This document shows positions 50,884 through 59,598 of a DNA stretch of 64,000 nucleotides, piece by piece. The first letter of the stretch is position 1. Each line of letters begins with the position of its first letter. The DNA lies in assembly GCA_018713255.1 (NCBI GenBank), contig DVFL01000015.1, positions 121,651-185,650 on the forward strand, read 5' to 3'. This DNA is from Candidatus Cottocaccamicrobium excrementipullorum (lineage in GTDB: Bacteria > Bacillota > Clostridia > Lachnospirales > Lachnospiraceae). The notes under the pieces were generated by a model. The model had not been told where the DNA came from, made no database searches, and worked only from the letters and a program-made list of their open reading frames with translations. The position numbers and the translations under genes were made by a program.

Positions 50884-51021
50884 TCAGCCGCAGAGCAAAT
50901 TGTAGCCTACAATCAAACAGGCTACAATAAAAATCAATGTAGTCAGCGTAACCGGAATAAACAGGATGGCGACCATACCGCAGCTGAAGGAAAACAGCAT
51001 TAACCCATAGACTCGCTTCAA
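50884..51021 (-). CDS. 45-residue hydrophobic membrane protein beside gerW
   Basis: A TTG start at 51021 with AAGGGA six bases upstream opens 45 codons: KRVYGLMLFSFSCGMVAILFIP, a second hydrophobic helix, and the ending VGYNLLCG. Two short helices joined by a Pro-containing turn fill the protein. It stands in the gap between gerW and rpmB, downstream of gerW on the same strand. I recall similar very small clostridial proteins ending in GYNLF-like sequences, but have no confirmed family. The length is below common annotation limits, so it is easily missed. Confidence 0.6.
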   Translation of the reverse strand: MKRVYGLMLFSFSCGMVAILFIPVTLTTLIFIVACLIVGYNLLCG

Positions 51022-51078
51022 GACAATCCCTTCTTTAAAGGCATGTTCATAGCATAAGATATGCGAAAGGGACGGAAA

Positions 51079-51492
51079 TTATTCTTCCGTCCCTTGATTT
51101 GCAATCTCTTCCGCCTTTTCCATGGCCTGAGGAGAAATCTCTCCTCCCCCTTTCGGACCGCCGGCAAAACGGTTCACCAGATCTGGAACCATATCTAAAG
51201 CTTTCGTGACAGGATCCTGGTTTTTTACACTGACTAATTTTGTAACTCCATTTTGGATGACCAGCACTGCGCTGGGGCTGATTTTTGCGCTCATGCCGCC
51301 GGCACCGTTGGCTTTATTTTTTCCTTTATCATCGAAAGCTCCTGCCGCCATTCCGCAGGAAACATCTACAAGAGGAAGAATAATGGCGTCGTCAACCTTT
51401 AACGCCTCTCCCACCACCGTCTTTGTGGTGACAAACTGATCTAGACCCTTAAACAGGGCATCAATGGTTGTGGAAAATTGATTTTCTGCCAT
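51079..51492 (-). CDS. gerW: GerW-family sporulation protein (YtfJ)
   Basis: This 137-residue protein has the family core TVVGEALKVDDAIILPLVDVSCGMAAGAFDDKG...GGMSAKISPSAVLVIQNGVTKLVSVKNQD. YtfJ/GerW is made in the forespore and is needed for proper germination. It follows the DUF2953 gene by 14 bp, the conserved order in Firmicutes. Confidence 0.93.
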   Translation of the reverse strand: MAENQFSTTIDALFKGLDQFVTTKTVVGEALKVDDAIILPLVDVSCGMAAGAFDDKGKNKANGAGGMSAKISPSAVLVIQNGVTKLVSVKNQDPVTKALDMVPDLVNRFAGGPKGGGEISPQAMEKAEEIANQGTEE

Positions 51493-51506
51493 AAAATCCC
51501 TCCTGA

Positions 51507-52430
51507 TTATCCTTCATCTTTCTTTCTGCGCAGGAAAGCCATAAGCTTTCTGCGGATATTTCTGTCTATAAGCAGGCGAAGCCCGTAAATCATCATTACA
51601 CCTGGCCGGATTTTTCCTGTAAGGTGAAGCTCTCCTTCCAGACAATTTTGGCCGAATATGGGCTGAATACAGATTTTATCTTGTGTAAAGGGGTACAAGA
51701 CGCCAGCCGCTGAGAGAGCTTTTCCCATCAGATAAGGATCCTCCAGCCCAAACATCACCTCTCCGCTCCCCTTTCGCGGAAGGAGATGGACCAGAAGCTT
51801 TTTCCCTTGGCGGAGAATAAGGCCCGCGGACTTGACATTTTCCGGGTCTTGGATAAAGTCTGCCGCCATCTCCCACTTTTCCCGCAGCCATTGAATGCGG
51901 TTTTTCGTCTGCTTTATTTTATCACAAAATGACTGGAAAGCAAACTTAAGTTTTCGAACAAAGTTCTGAACAAAACTCTGAATTCTGCGAAAAACCGAAG
52001 GAGCAGCCTGCATCTTAGGGGCTGAATTTTCTTTCTGACGCTCTTTTCTTTCACGTTCTTCCGGTTTAGGAGACGTTTGTAAAGAAGGTTTAGGCGGTTC
52101 CGGCAGAGCTTCAGCAGCCGGTGCTCCTTGCTCACCGCCAGAAACAGATGGAGGCGAAGGCGGCTTTTTAGAAGAAGGTTTCTTTTCATTCAGTCCCTTC
52201 CCGAAGAGCCGGATTCGTATATTCTGTTTGCCGTCTTTTAACGTAACCTGAAGAGAAAGCACCCAGAACAGCCTTACCTTTACCTGAGCATTCAGCCCTT
52301 TTCGATAGCTTCCGTCAATCCGATAGCGGATGGCACAGAACAGAGCAAACAGTAAGATGCCCAAGAGCACGCCGAGAAGCACCAGGAGAATCAGAAGGAT
52401 AAGCTTTAACAAAAATAGTATAATATTCAT
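51507..52430 (-). CDS. DUF2953 membrane-anchored protein (YtfI-like)
   Basis: This 307-residue protein has an N-terminal double hydrophobic segment (about 3-33), a Pro/Ser/Glu-rich linker (about 80-140) and a basic, helical C-terminal domain ending YGLRLLIDRNIRRKLMAFLRRKKDEG. The region near 195-260 (KKLLVHLLPRKGSGEVMFGLEDPYLMGKAL) matches the DUF2953 pattern. In B. subtilis ytfI-ytfJ are paired and sporulation-linked; the same pairing is seen here. Confidence 0.85.
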   Translation of the reverse strand: MNIILFLLKLILLILLVLLGVLLGILLFALFCAIRYRIDGSYRKGLNAQVKVRLFWVLSLQVTLKDGKQNIRIRLFGKGLNEKKPSSKKPPSPPSVSGGEQGAPAAEALPEPPKPSLQTSPKPEERERKERQKENSAPKMQAAPSVFRRIQSFVQNFVRKLKFAFQSFCDKIKQTKNRIQWLREKWEMAADFIQDPENVKSAGLILRQGKKLLVHLLPRKGSGEVMFGLEDPYLMGKALSAAGVLYPFTQDKICIQPIFGQNCLEGELHLTGKIRPGVMMIYGLRLLIDRNIRRKLMAFLRRKKDEG

Positions 52431-52771
52431 AAATCTTCATATTCCTTCAAATTAAGATAGGTAAAAAAATCAAAATCCCCCGTCGCCCGGTAAATTTCAT
52501 CCACCATAGAACCAGCCAAGGCAAGCGCTTCATCGTAGCCCTGGGCGATGCCAAGGATTAAAGGCTCTCTGCCGTAAAGCTTTTCCAGCCGTTTCCCTTC
52601 TTTGCCGCAGACCTGGCTGGCAGGGTGAATATCTAAAACATTCCGCCGTTCAGAAGGCGGGGTAATCACATAGACTCCCGAAGGAGCGCTGTCTTTGCGG
52701 AGCTTCTGAAAGATGACGGCCCTTTTTTTCTCTGCTGCATTTCCCATATACAGCCGTTTATACCAAAGCAT
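52427..52771 (-). CDS. Conserved hypothetical protein, 114 residues
   Basis: A soluble protein (MLWYKRLYMGNAAEKKRAVIFQKLRKDS, then VYVITPPSERRNVLDIHPASQVC and ILGIAQGYDEALALAGSMVDEIYRATG) without recognisable domain. GAGAGGGAAG lies before the ATG. It overlaps both neighbours (14 and 4 bases), so it is tightly coupled to the DUF2953-gerW unit. Probably a lineage-specific protein; function unknown. Confidence 0.75.
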   Translation of the reverse strand: MLWYKRLYMGNAAEKKRAVIFQKLRKDSAPSGVYVITPPSERRNVLDIHPASQVCGKEGKRLEKLYGREPLILGIAQGYDEALALAGSMVDEIYRATGDFDFFTYLNLKEYEDL

Positions 52772-54092
52772 CTTCCCTCTCCATAATTGATTGAATCAAC
52801 TCAATGCTGGCAGACTTTTCTGACAGATCAGAGCATGCGCTTAAGCAGCCGCTGATAAACTCCCGGATATCATCTGAAGTGGTGAAAAACATGGGGAGAA
52901 CAGCCAAAAGCTTCGCCATGATGGAGCGAACGACACATTTAGGAAGGTTTTTCCATGCTTCTTCTAGTTCCTGGAAAAATGGCTGGCATAATTCTTCTAC
53001 TGCCTTTCGGCTCAGCAAAATATTTTCTTCCTCTACTTCTTCTTTTTCTTCTTCGGGGTCCAGGGACATAAAGGAACTGGTAGAAAGCAGCAGACCTACC
53101 CGGCGCAGCACATCTTGATCCTGTGCCAATGCGCCTTCACCTGCGATTTCCTCAGGATCAGCGGCTTCATAGCGGGACCATTGTTCATAGTAGCGCTCCT
53201 GCCGGCCTTCCATCTGCACCAGCAAATCTTCCTGACCGGCCTCCGTCTCTTCTCCCCCAAGTTTCCGATACACTGCAGAAATAATCGAGCGAATCAGCTC
53301 CTCTTCCTGGCTGTCCATAAGAGTTTCCTGTCTGGTGAGACAAATAACGTAGAAGTCATTTACCAGGTCGATCATCATCATGCAGTCTGAGGACAAGGCG
53401 GAAAGCTTCTCTTCCGCCAACGATAAACACTGAGACAATCTGGAAAATTCTGTGGCTGTCAAGCTGCGATAATCAGCCTGGCGAAATTCTTCCAGAAGAG
53501 AGGCCAGCTCCTCGTGACCTTCTTCCATATGGTCGGGAAGAGACAACATCGCTTCTGACCGAAGAAGATACAGAACCTGCTCCAGACTCCGTTTATCTGT
53601 TCCTTCATAAATAGAAAGAGCCTGAGAGGCAATGGCAAAAAATCTTGATCTGGTAAAACGAAGGGGGAGCTGCTCTAAAATTTCTTTGATCCGCTGGTTG
53701 CGCTGGCTAGGTTCTTTGGCCGACACAATGAACTGCATGATCTGGTCTACCGTTTCTCCTTCATCATAAACAGCCGGTCCATTTTCTTTAAAGCGTCCTT
53801 CAATCCGGTTCAGCACATACTCATAGATCCGGAAGCTGTCAATATACGCTGTGATCATTTCCATTTCTTTAATGATTTCATTGCGCAGACGATCTGTCTC
53901 TTCCACCGGATATTGATCCTTTAACAGCTGTCCAGTCAGAGTGTAAAACTGTTCCTGAAAAGATTTTTGAATCTGAGACTGGTCAGGTTTTCCTTCCAGG
54001 GTTTCTCCATACATATAATAATTCAGCGCAAAACGACAGTAAGCGTACCGGCAGGCGGCAGCCATCATGCGCTTTCCATTGCGACTATCCAA
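52758..54092 (-). CDS. Hypothetical helical protein, 444 residues
   Basis: Predicted mostly alpha-helical and acidic (QSQIQKSFQEQFYTLTGQLLKDQYPVEETDRLRNEI; ASLLEEFRQADYRSLTATEFSRL). No signal peptide or clear membrane helix. It is the first gene of the run leading to DUF2953 and gerW, suggesting a link with sporulation. I recognise no family. Confidence 0.75.
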   Translation of the reverse strand: MDSRNGKRMMAAACRYAYCRFALNYYMYGETLEGKPDQSQIQKSFQEQFYTLTGQLLKDQYPVEETDRLRNEIIKEMEMITAYIDSFRIYEYVLNRIEGRFKENGPAVYDEGETVDQIMQFIVSAKEPSQRNQRIKEILEQLPLRFTRSRFFAIASQALSIYEGTDKRSLEQVLYLLRSEAMLSLPDHMEEGHEELASLLEEFRQADYRSLTATEFSRLSQCLSLAEEKLSALSSDCMMMIDLVNDFYVICLTRQETLMDSQEEELIRSIISAVYRKLGGEETEAGQEDLLVQMEGRQERYYEQWSRYEAADPEEIAGEGALAQDQDVLRRVGLLLSTSSFMSLDPEEEKEEVEEENILLSRKAVEELCQPFFQELEEAWKNLPKCVVRSIMAKLLAVLPMFFTTSDDIREFISGCLSACSDLSEKSASIELIQSIMEREDALV

Positions 54093-54145
54093 AATTTTTT
54101 CCTCCCCATTATCCTTATGGAAGCCGGTTTAAACCGACAGAGCGG

Positions 54146-55393
54146 TCAGCGATAGCTGGCCAGAATGGAACGGCGAAGAAGATCGAGAGCTTTCACTACT
54201 GTTTGTTCTCTGACCTTTTCCCGGTTCCCCTTAAATTGGAAACGTTGAACCGTAACCTCATCCCGCAGAATGCAGGAAATGTAAACAAGACCAACGGGCT
54301 TATCCTCTGTGCCTCCGCCGGGACCTGCAATGCCTGTGGTAGCAACACAAATATCGGCTCCTGTGGCGAAAACGCCGCCCATGGCCATTTCTCTGGCAGT
54401 CTGTTCACTGACAGCGCCATATTTCTTCAGCGTTCCTTTTCCTACATCAAGCAGGCGCCGTTTTGCCTTATTCGAATATGTGACAAAACCTTCCCGAAAT
54501 ACATCGGACACGCCGGGAACATTGACCAGTCTTGCGGCAAGCATTCCGCCGGTGCAGGATTCTGCCGTGGTGACCGTAAGTTCATGCTTTTTTAGCAGCC
54601 GGACAACCGCCGCTTCCAAGCTCTCTTCTTCTTTGGTAGAATATACCGCATCGCCGAACCGCTTTTTAATTTCTTTTACTACCGGCTTGATCAGCTTCTC
54701 CGCTTCTTCCTGGCTGGAAGCAGATGCCGTTACTCTAAGATGCACTTCTCCGGTTTTTGCGTAGGTAGCGATGGTGGGATTCGTCTGCTGGTCAATTAAA
54801 TCCAGAAGTTTATCTTCCACCTGGCTTTCTCCTACTCCGCAGATTTTTACCATTTGAGAGCGGATAATCTCCGGGCGCAGCTTTTCCAGGTAAGGAGCCA
54901 CTTGATGAGTAAACAGAGGGATCAGCTCGCCAGGAGGTCCAGGAAGCAGAATGGCCCGTTTCCCATCTTTCTCCAGAATTAACCCTGGCGCCGTGCCATT
55001 ATCATTGTCCAGTACCAGAGCGCCCTGGGGAATGACCGCTTGTTTCCAGTTATTGTCTGGAATTTCTTGATAAATGTTATTTTTAAAATATTCTTCAATT
55101 CTCTGGCGGGTATGAGGATCTTCTGCCAGAGGAAATCCCATCACCTGAGCGCAGATTTCTTTGGTGAGATCATCCTCCGTGGGACCAAGGCCGCCGGTAA
55201 GAATCACAACATCCGACCGGTCCAGTGCCTGGGTAATAGTCTGAGACAGCCTCTCTGGATTATCGCCCACTGTACTTTGATAATACATGGTAAGTCCTAA
55301 CAGGGCGCATTGTTCAGCAAGGAACTGAGCATTGGTGTTTACAATATTTCCTAAAAGAAGTTCCGTTCCCACGGAAATTAATTCGCAGATCAT
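54146..55393 (-). CDS. cinA: CinA-type NMN deamidase / competence-damage protein
   Basis: The 415-residue protein has an N-terminal MoaB/MoeA-like domain (ELISVGTELLLGNIVNTNAQFLAEQ, DVVILTGGLGPTEDDLTKE) and a C-terminal CinA domain, nicotinamide-nucleotide amidase type (TAESCTGGMLAARLVNVPGVSDVFREGFVTYSNKAKRRLL, CVATTGIAGPGGGTEDKPVGLVY). It probably recycles NMN. Abuts pgsA, the conserved rimO-pgsA-cinA order. Confidence 0.95.
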   Translation of the reverse strand: MICELISVGTELLLGNIVNTNAQFLAEQCALLGLTMYYQSTVGDNPERLSQTITQALDRSDVVILTGGLGPTEDDLTKEICAQVMGFPLAEDPHTRQRIEEYFKNNIYQEIPDNNWKQAVIPQGALVLDNDNGTAPGLILEKDGKRAILLPGPPGELIPLFTHQVAPYLEKLRPEIIRSQMVKICGVGESQVEDKLLDLIDQQTNPTIATYAKTGEVHLRVTASASSQEEAEKLIKPVVKEIKKRFGDAVYSTKEEESLEAAVVRLLKKHELTVTTAESCTGGMLAARLVNVPGVSDVFREGFVTYSNKAKRRLLDVGKGTLKKYGAVSEQTAREMAMGGVFATGADICVATTGIAGPGGGTEDKPVGLVYISCILRDEVTVQRFQFKGNREKVREQTVVKALDLLRRSILASYR

Positions 55394-55936
55394 TTAAATG
55401 CTCCCTTCTGTCAAGACCTTATAGTTTTTGGCAATGTAGTCAATGAGAGATACTACCGTTAAAATCAGAGCGATCCACAGACAAATGGAGGCTGGAAGCT
55501 CCAGGACCGGAAGATTCACAATCAGCAGAATGACAGAAATCATCTGAAACACCGTTTTAAACTTTCCCCAGTAGCTGGCTGCGATGACCACTCCATTGTC
55601 AGAAGCCACTAAACGGAAACCGCTGATAATGAATTCTCTGCTGATAATCACAATTACCATCCAGGCAGGAATTTGTCCCAGCTCAATCAGGCAGATTAAT
55701 GCAGAGCAAACCAAAAGCTTGTCTGCCAGAGGATCCATAAATTTTCCAAAATTTGTAACCAGGTTGTATTTTCTGGCAATTTTTCCGTCCAAAAGGTCTG
55801 TAAAGCTGGCGATGATGAAGATCGCTGCGGCAACATACCGCAAGTTAGGATTAGTGCCATTTTCCAAAAGCAGGAAAAAGACGAAAAACGGGATCATAAT
55901 TACCCGCAGTACGGTAAGTTTATTGGGCAGATTCAT
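55394..55936 (-). CDS. pgsA: CDP-diacylglycerol-glycerol-3-phosphate 3-phosphatidyltransferase
   Basis: Makes phosphatidylglycerol phosphate. The CDP-alcohol phosphotransferase signature is intact: DLLDGKIARKYNLVTNFGKFMDPLADK (Asp/Gly/Ala-Arg/Gly/Asp/Asp pattern), with about five membrane helices. ATG 55936 is chosen because GGAGA is well spaced; two earlier codons are open. It overlaps rimO by 17 bases. Confidence 0.94.
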   Translation of the reverse strand: MNLPNKLTVLRVIMIPFFVFFLLLENGTNPNLRYVAAAIFIIASFTDLLDGKIARKYNLVTNFGKFMDPLADKLLVCSALICLIELGQIPAWMVIVIISREFIISGFRLVASDNGVVIAASYWGKFKTVFQMISVILLIVNLPVLELPASICLWIALILTVVSLIDYIAKNYKVLTEGSI

Positions 55937-57263
55937 CTTCAATCTCTCCTATCAAATCATATTCCGAAGCTCCAGTTACTCTGACGCGGACAAAATCTCC
56001 ACTTAACAGTTCTCGGTCCCCGTTGACAAAAATCAAGCCATCTACGTTAGGACTATCCATATAAGTCCGTCCTACATAAACCGGCTCGTCCGCCACTTTT
56101 CCCTCAATCATTACCTCAAGCACTTCACCCACCAGATCTTCTGCTTTTTGGAAAGCAATTTCCTGCTGCAGTTCCATGATCTGGTCTCTTCTCTCCTCTT
56201 TCAGTTCTTGGGGAATCTGATCGGGCATTAAGGCTGCCGGAGTATCTTCCTCCAAGGAATAAGGAAAAACTCCCAGACGTTCAAATTCCATTTCATCCAC
56301 AAATTCCATGAGCTGTCGGTGATCTTCTTCCGTTTCTCCTGGAAAACCGGAGATTAACGTGGTACGAATGGCAATATCAGGAATTTCCCGGCGAAGTTTT
56401 CCGATAATTGCTTTTAATTCAGCCTGGGTGGTTCTTCTTCCCATCCGTTTTAACACGGCATCGCTGGCATGCTGAATAGGAATGTCCAAATAATGACAGA
56501 CTTTATCCTCTTCTTTAATGACCTGAATCAGCTCATCTGTGATCTCTTCTGGATAACAGTACTGAATCCGGATCCACTGAATTCCTGGAATCTTTGCCAA
56601 TTCCTTAAGCAAGGCCGGGAGCATCTTCTTTCCGTAGAGATCGCTGCCGTACAGAGTTGTTTCCTGGGCAACTAAAATCAGTTCTTTTACCCCTTTCCCT
56701 GCTAAATCCTTGGCTTCTTCAATCAAATCCTCCATGGGAACGCTGCGGTAATGCCCTCTCAGGCTGGGGATAATGCAGTAAGTGCAGCGTTTGTCGCATC
56801 CTTCTGCAATCTTTAAAAAGGCGTAATATCCGCCGGTTGTAACAATACGGCCTTTTTCCGTTTTAGGAAGGGCGTCGATATCCCGGAAAAAGGAAATATG
56901 CTCCTCCTTTTTCTCCAGAATTCGTTTTACCATAGAGGCAATCTGGTCATATGAAGTGGTGCCGAGGATTCCATCTACTTCAGGAATTTCAGTGAGAATT
57001 TCCTGCTGGTATCGCTGGGCCAGGCATCCGGTTACGATTAAGGCTTTGCAATTCCCCTCTTCCTTATACCGCGCCATATCCAGTATGGTATTTACGCTCT
57101 CTTCCTTAGCATCACCGATGAAACAACAGGTGTTAATTACAATAATATCTGCCTCTTCTTCTGAATCAGTGAACTGAAAACCCTCTGAGCCTAATAAACC
57201 AAGCATTTTTTCCGTATCCACCAGGTTTTTATCACAGCCAAGAGAGATAAATAATATTTTCAT
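55920..57263 (-). CDS. rimO: Ribosomal protein S12 methylthiotransferase RimO
   Basis: This 447-residue enzyme adds methylthio to Asp of S12. N-terminal UPF0004 domain: ISLGCDKNLVDTEKMLG, INTCCFIGDAKEES, VTGCLAQRY (three cluster cysteines). Radical-SAM triplet: EGCDKRCTYCIIPSLRGHYRS. The C-terminal TRAM domain supports RimO over MiaB, as does GCDKN. Start preceded by AGGAATATC. Confidence 0.95.
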   Translation of the reverse strand: MKILFISLGCDKNLVDTEKMLGLLGSEGFQFTDSEEEADIIVINTCCFIGDAKEESVNTILDMARYKEEGNCKALIVTGCLAQRYQQEILTEIPEVDGILGTTSYDQIASMVKRILEKKEEHISFFRDIDALPKTEKGRIVTTGGYYAFLKIAEGCDKRCTYCIIPSLRGHYRSVPMEDLIEEAKDLAGKGVKELILVAQETTLYGSDLYGKKMLPALLKELAKIPGIQWIRIQYCYPEEITDELIQVIKEEDKVCHYLDIPIQHASDAVLKRMGRRTTQAELKAIIGKLRREIPDIAIRTTLISGFPGETEEDHRQLMEFVDEMEFERLGVFPYSLEEDTPAALMPDQIPQELKEERRDQIMELQQEIAFQKAEDLVGEVLEVMIEGKVADEPVYVGRTYMDSPNVDGLIFVNGDRELLSGDFVRVRVTGASEYDLIGEIEDESAQ

Positions 57264-57287
57264 ACGTTGATATTCCTTTGCTTTGCG

Positions 57288-57337
57288 TAATAGAAAAAGG
57301 AGGCGTCACAAAACAATGTTTGGCAGTCCCTCCTTTT
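57288..57337 (-). terminator. Terminator after rpoZ
   Basis: AAAAGGAGG (57295-57303) pairs with CCTCCTTTT (57329-57337); on the minus strand T-rich sequence follows. It ends the yicC-gmk-rpoZ transcript before rimO. Confidence 0.75.
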
Positions 57338-57342
57338 ATGAG

Positions 57343-57711
57343 TTATTTCTGGGCAGAATCTGTGCCTTCAAATTCAGCCAGTTCTTCAGCCAGCTGTTCC
57401 TTCATCTCTTCTGTATTCAGATCAAGCTCTTCCATTTCTTCCAGAGTCTCTTCCATATCCAGAGATTCCTTTACTTCTTCTTCATCGGTAAGGATCTTCA
57501 CTTTGCCTTTATAAAGCTCATCTACAGCAATAGATAAAGGCTTTTTGCCGTAAGCTCCGCTTACCAGAGGCTCTGCACCATCAATTAATTGTCTTGCCCT
57601 CTTGGAAGCTGCGATTACAATGGAATAGCGGCTCTGGACAACCGGCTGCTCTCCTGGCTCAATATCGCTGTTAACTGCTTCAATTAAATCTGTATAAGAT
57701 GGACGTAACAT
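57343..57711 (-). CDS. rpoZ: DNA-directed RNA polymerase omega subunit
   Basis: MLRPSYTDLIEAVN, then SRYSIVIAASKRARQLIDGA and KPLSIAVDELYKGKVKI, match omega, which helps assemble RNA polymerase. A Glu-rich C-terminal extension (about 70-122) is longer than in E. coli. ATG 57711 with AGGAAGG upstream is preferred; 11 earlier codons are open. Follows gmk, the classic pairing. Confidence 0.92.
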   Translation of the reverse strand: MLRPSYTDLIEAVNSDIEPGEQPVVQSRYSIVIAASKRARQLIDGAEPLVSGAYGKKPLSIAVDELYKGKVKILTDEEEVKESLDMEETLEEMEELDLNTEEMKEQLAEELAEFEGTDSAQK

Positions 57712-57788
57712 AACTATAATTCCTTCCTTTCTTTTCCGGCTCATGAGATTCCGGAACTGCTTCCCTGTTTTCTTGGTTTTCTGCGGTG

Positions 57789-58409
57789 TTAAAGCTCGTT
57801 AAGCTCTTTCTTGATCTGCTGGATAAACTTTCCCTGCCTGCTGGTACGGCTGTGCTGTGCCTGGATTAAGGCATGCATCTCCTTGACGCAGGTATCCAGA
57901 TCATCGTTGATGACCAAGTAATCATAATCTCCCATATATTCCGCCTCTTCTGCTGCACGTTTAAGGCGGGCTTCAATCACCTCGGGGGATTCCGTACCCC
58001 GGCTGATCAGACGGCGCTTAAGCTCTGCAGCGCTGGGCGGCGTGACAAATAGAAGGAGCGCCTCAGGATACTGCTCCTTTACTTTCATGGCTCCCTGGAT
58101 CTCAATTTCCAGGATCACATCTCGTCCTGCTGCCATTTGCTGCTGAACGTAAGCCTTTGGCGTGCCATAATAGTTTTCCACATACTGGGCATATTCAATC
58201 AGAGCATTCTCCTGGATCATGGTCTGAAATTCTTCACGGCTTAAGAAAAAATATTCTTTCCCATGAGTTTCCCCTTCCCGGGGCTTTCGGGTGGTGGCTG
58301 ATATGGATAAAGCGTATTCATCATACTGCTTAACCAAGGCTTTCATCAATGTGCCCTTTCCCGCTCCGGAAAATCCAGAGACAACTACCAGTATTCCTTC
58401 CCGTCCCAT
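57789..58409 (-). CDS. gmk: Guanylate kinase
   Basis: Converts GMP to GDP. P-loop GFSGAGKGTL, SATTRKPREGETHGKEYFFLS (GMP binding), YGTPKAYV, LEIEIQGAMKVKE and FVTPPSAAELKRRLISRGTE are diagnostic; 206 residues. Start ATG 58409 behind GAGGGGGAAG; 12 earlier codons are open but unlike the family. Confidence 0.96.
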   Translation of the reverse strand: MGREGILVVVSGFSGAGKGTLMKALVKQYDEYALSISATTRKPREGETHGKEYFFLSREEFQTMIQENALIEYAQYVENYYGTPKAYVQQQMAAGRDVILEIEIQGAMKVKEQYPEALLLFVTPPSAAELKRRLISRGTESPEVIEARLKRAAEEAEYMGDYDYLVINDDLDTCVKEMHALIQAQHSRTSRQGKFIQQIKKELNEL

Positions 58410-58465
58410 TTCTTTCTTCCCCCTCTTTTGATTTACCGCTTCCACGGCGGCTTGCGCCGGGCAGC

Positions 58466-59344
58466 TTATTCAATATTCTGAATCTGCTCTCTCACCTTTT
58501 CAATTTCTGTTTTCAAGGCAATGGCCTTATCTGCGGTTTCCAGATCGTTGGCCTTAGAAAGGGTGGTATTTGCTTCTCGGTTCATCTCCTGGGCAATGAA
58601 ATCCAATTCCCGTCCAATGGGGCCTCCCGCCAGAAGTTTAGCCTTCATTGTTTCAATATGGCTGCGCAGACGAACCATCTCTTCATCGGTACAGATCTTA
58701 TCTGCATAGATCGTTACCTCCGTTACGATCCGGCTTTCTTCCACTGCAGCTCCGTTCAGCAGTTCATTGACTTTATCTGTCAGCTTGGCACGGTATTCCT
58801 CCACAATTTTGGGAGAACGCTCCTCGATAAAACTTACAAGTTCAAGCATGTAATCCAGCTTTTTGATCAGATCTTCCCGCAGATGCTCCCCTTCTGTCAA
58901 ACGAGTCTCCACAAAACGTGCTGCTGCTTCCTCGACTGCCTGAGAGAGAATTTTCCACAGATGTTCCTCATCCTCCGGAACCTGCTCCATGGTCAGCACC
59001 TCCGGGAAACGGGAGAGAGAGGATACGGTAATATCATTGGGGATCTGAAACTGTTCAGCCATCTGTTTGAAGGCATTCATGTACTCGGCAGCCAGAACCC
59101 GGTTGTACTTCAAACACAGATTCTCTTCTGTGTAATCTTCATAGGTAATAAAAAGATCCACCTTGCCGCGCTGAATATAATTTTTTAACAGCGTCCGGAT
59201 GGAAGCTTCAAAGTAATTAAACTTTTTCGGCATCTTGATGCTTAAATCCAGATACCGGTGGTTTACGGCCTTCATCTCAACTGTGATTTTGTACTCATCA
59301 GTTATTGTCTCAGATCTGCCGAAACCAGTCATGCTTTTTAACAT
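58466..59344 (-). CDS. yicC: YicC-family endoribonuclease/stress protein
   Basis: This 292-residue protein opens MLKSMTGFGRSE and contains VEMKAVNHRYLDLSIKMPKKF, and closes with GGPIGRELDFIAQEMNREANTTLSKANDLE...ALKTEIEKVREQIQNIE, all typical of YicC (recently linked to RNA cleavage). First gene of the yicC-gmk-rpoZ run. In B. subtilis a small remA gene stands between yicC and gmk; here the gap is too short for it. Confidence 0.93.
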   Translation of the reverse strand: MLKSMTGFGRSETITDEYKITVEMKAVNHRYLDLSIKMPKKFNYFEASIRTLLKNYIQRGKVDLFITYEDYTEENLCLKYNRVLAAEYMNAFKQMAEQFQIPNDITVSSLSRFPEVLTMEQVPEDEEHLWKILSQAVEEAAARFVETRLTEGEHLREDLIKKLDYMLELVSFIEERSPKIVEEYRAKLTDKVNELLNGAAVEESRIVTEVTIYADKICTDEEMVRLRSHIETMKAKLLAGGPIGRELDFIAQEMNREANTTLSKANDLETADKAIALKTEIEKVREQIQNIE

Positions 59345-59378
59345 CTAACCAGCCTCTCTTTCGCCATAGTTATCATAC

Positions 59379-59407
59379 ATTATAAGTCAAGTGGCGGGGC
59401 AAGTCAA
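59379..59407 (-). promoter_or_regulatory. yicC operon promoter
   Basis: Minus strand TTGACT (59407-59402), 17-base spacer, TATAAT (59384-59379), about 35 bases before yicC. Confidence 0.85.
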
Positions 59408-59466
59408 CTGATTTTGACGGCAGCGAATTTTGCCGCCTCTTTTTATAAGACTTTTGGATGGAAGTA

Positions 59467-59598
59467 TGCTATAATGTTCCCCGTAGCAGGCTGTGATGCC
59501 TGCCGGTTCATGTCGTAAAATCAGCAATTTGCAGGAAATTTGCAGTAAGCAGCTTTCGGCATGAAAAAACTGCAGGATAATTGAACAGGAGGATGAAT
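59467..59598 (+). promoter_or_regulatory. rqcH promoter and structured leader
   Basis: Extended -10 TGCTATAAT (59467-59475) without a good -35 box. The roughly 115-base leader holds a hairpin GCAGGC/GCCTGC at about 59487-59504 and a long-range TTCATG/CATGAA pairing, then AGGAGG (59587-59592). No known riboswitch recognised. Confidence 0.55.
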
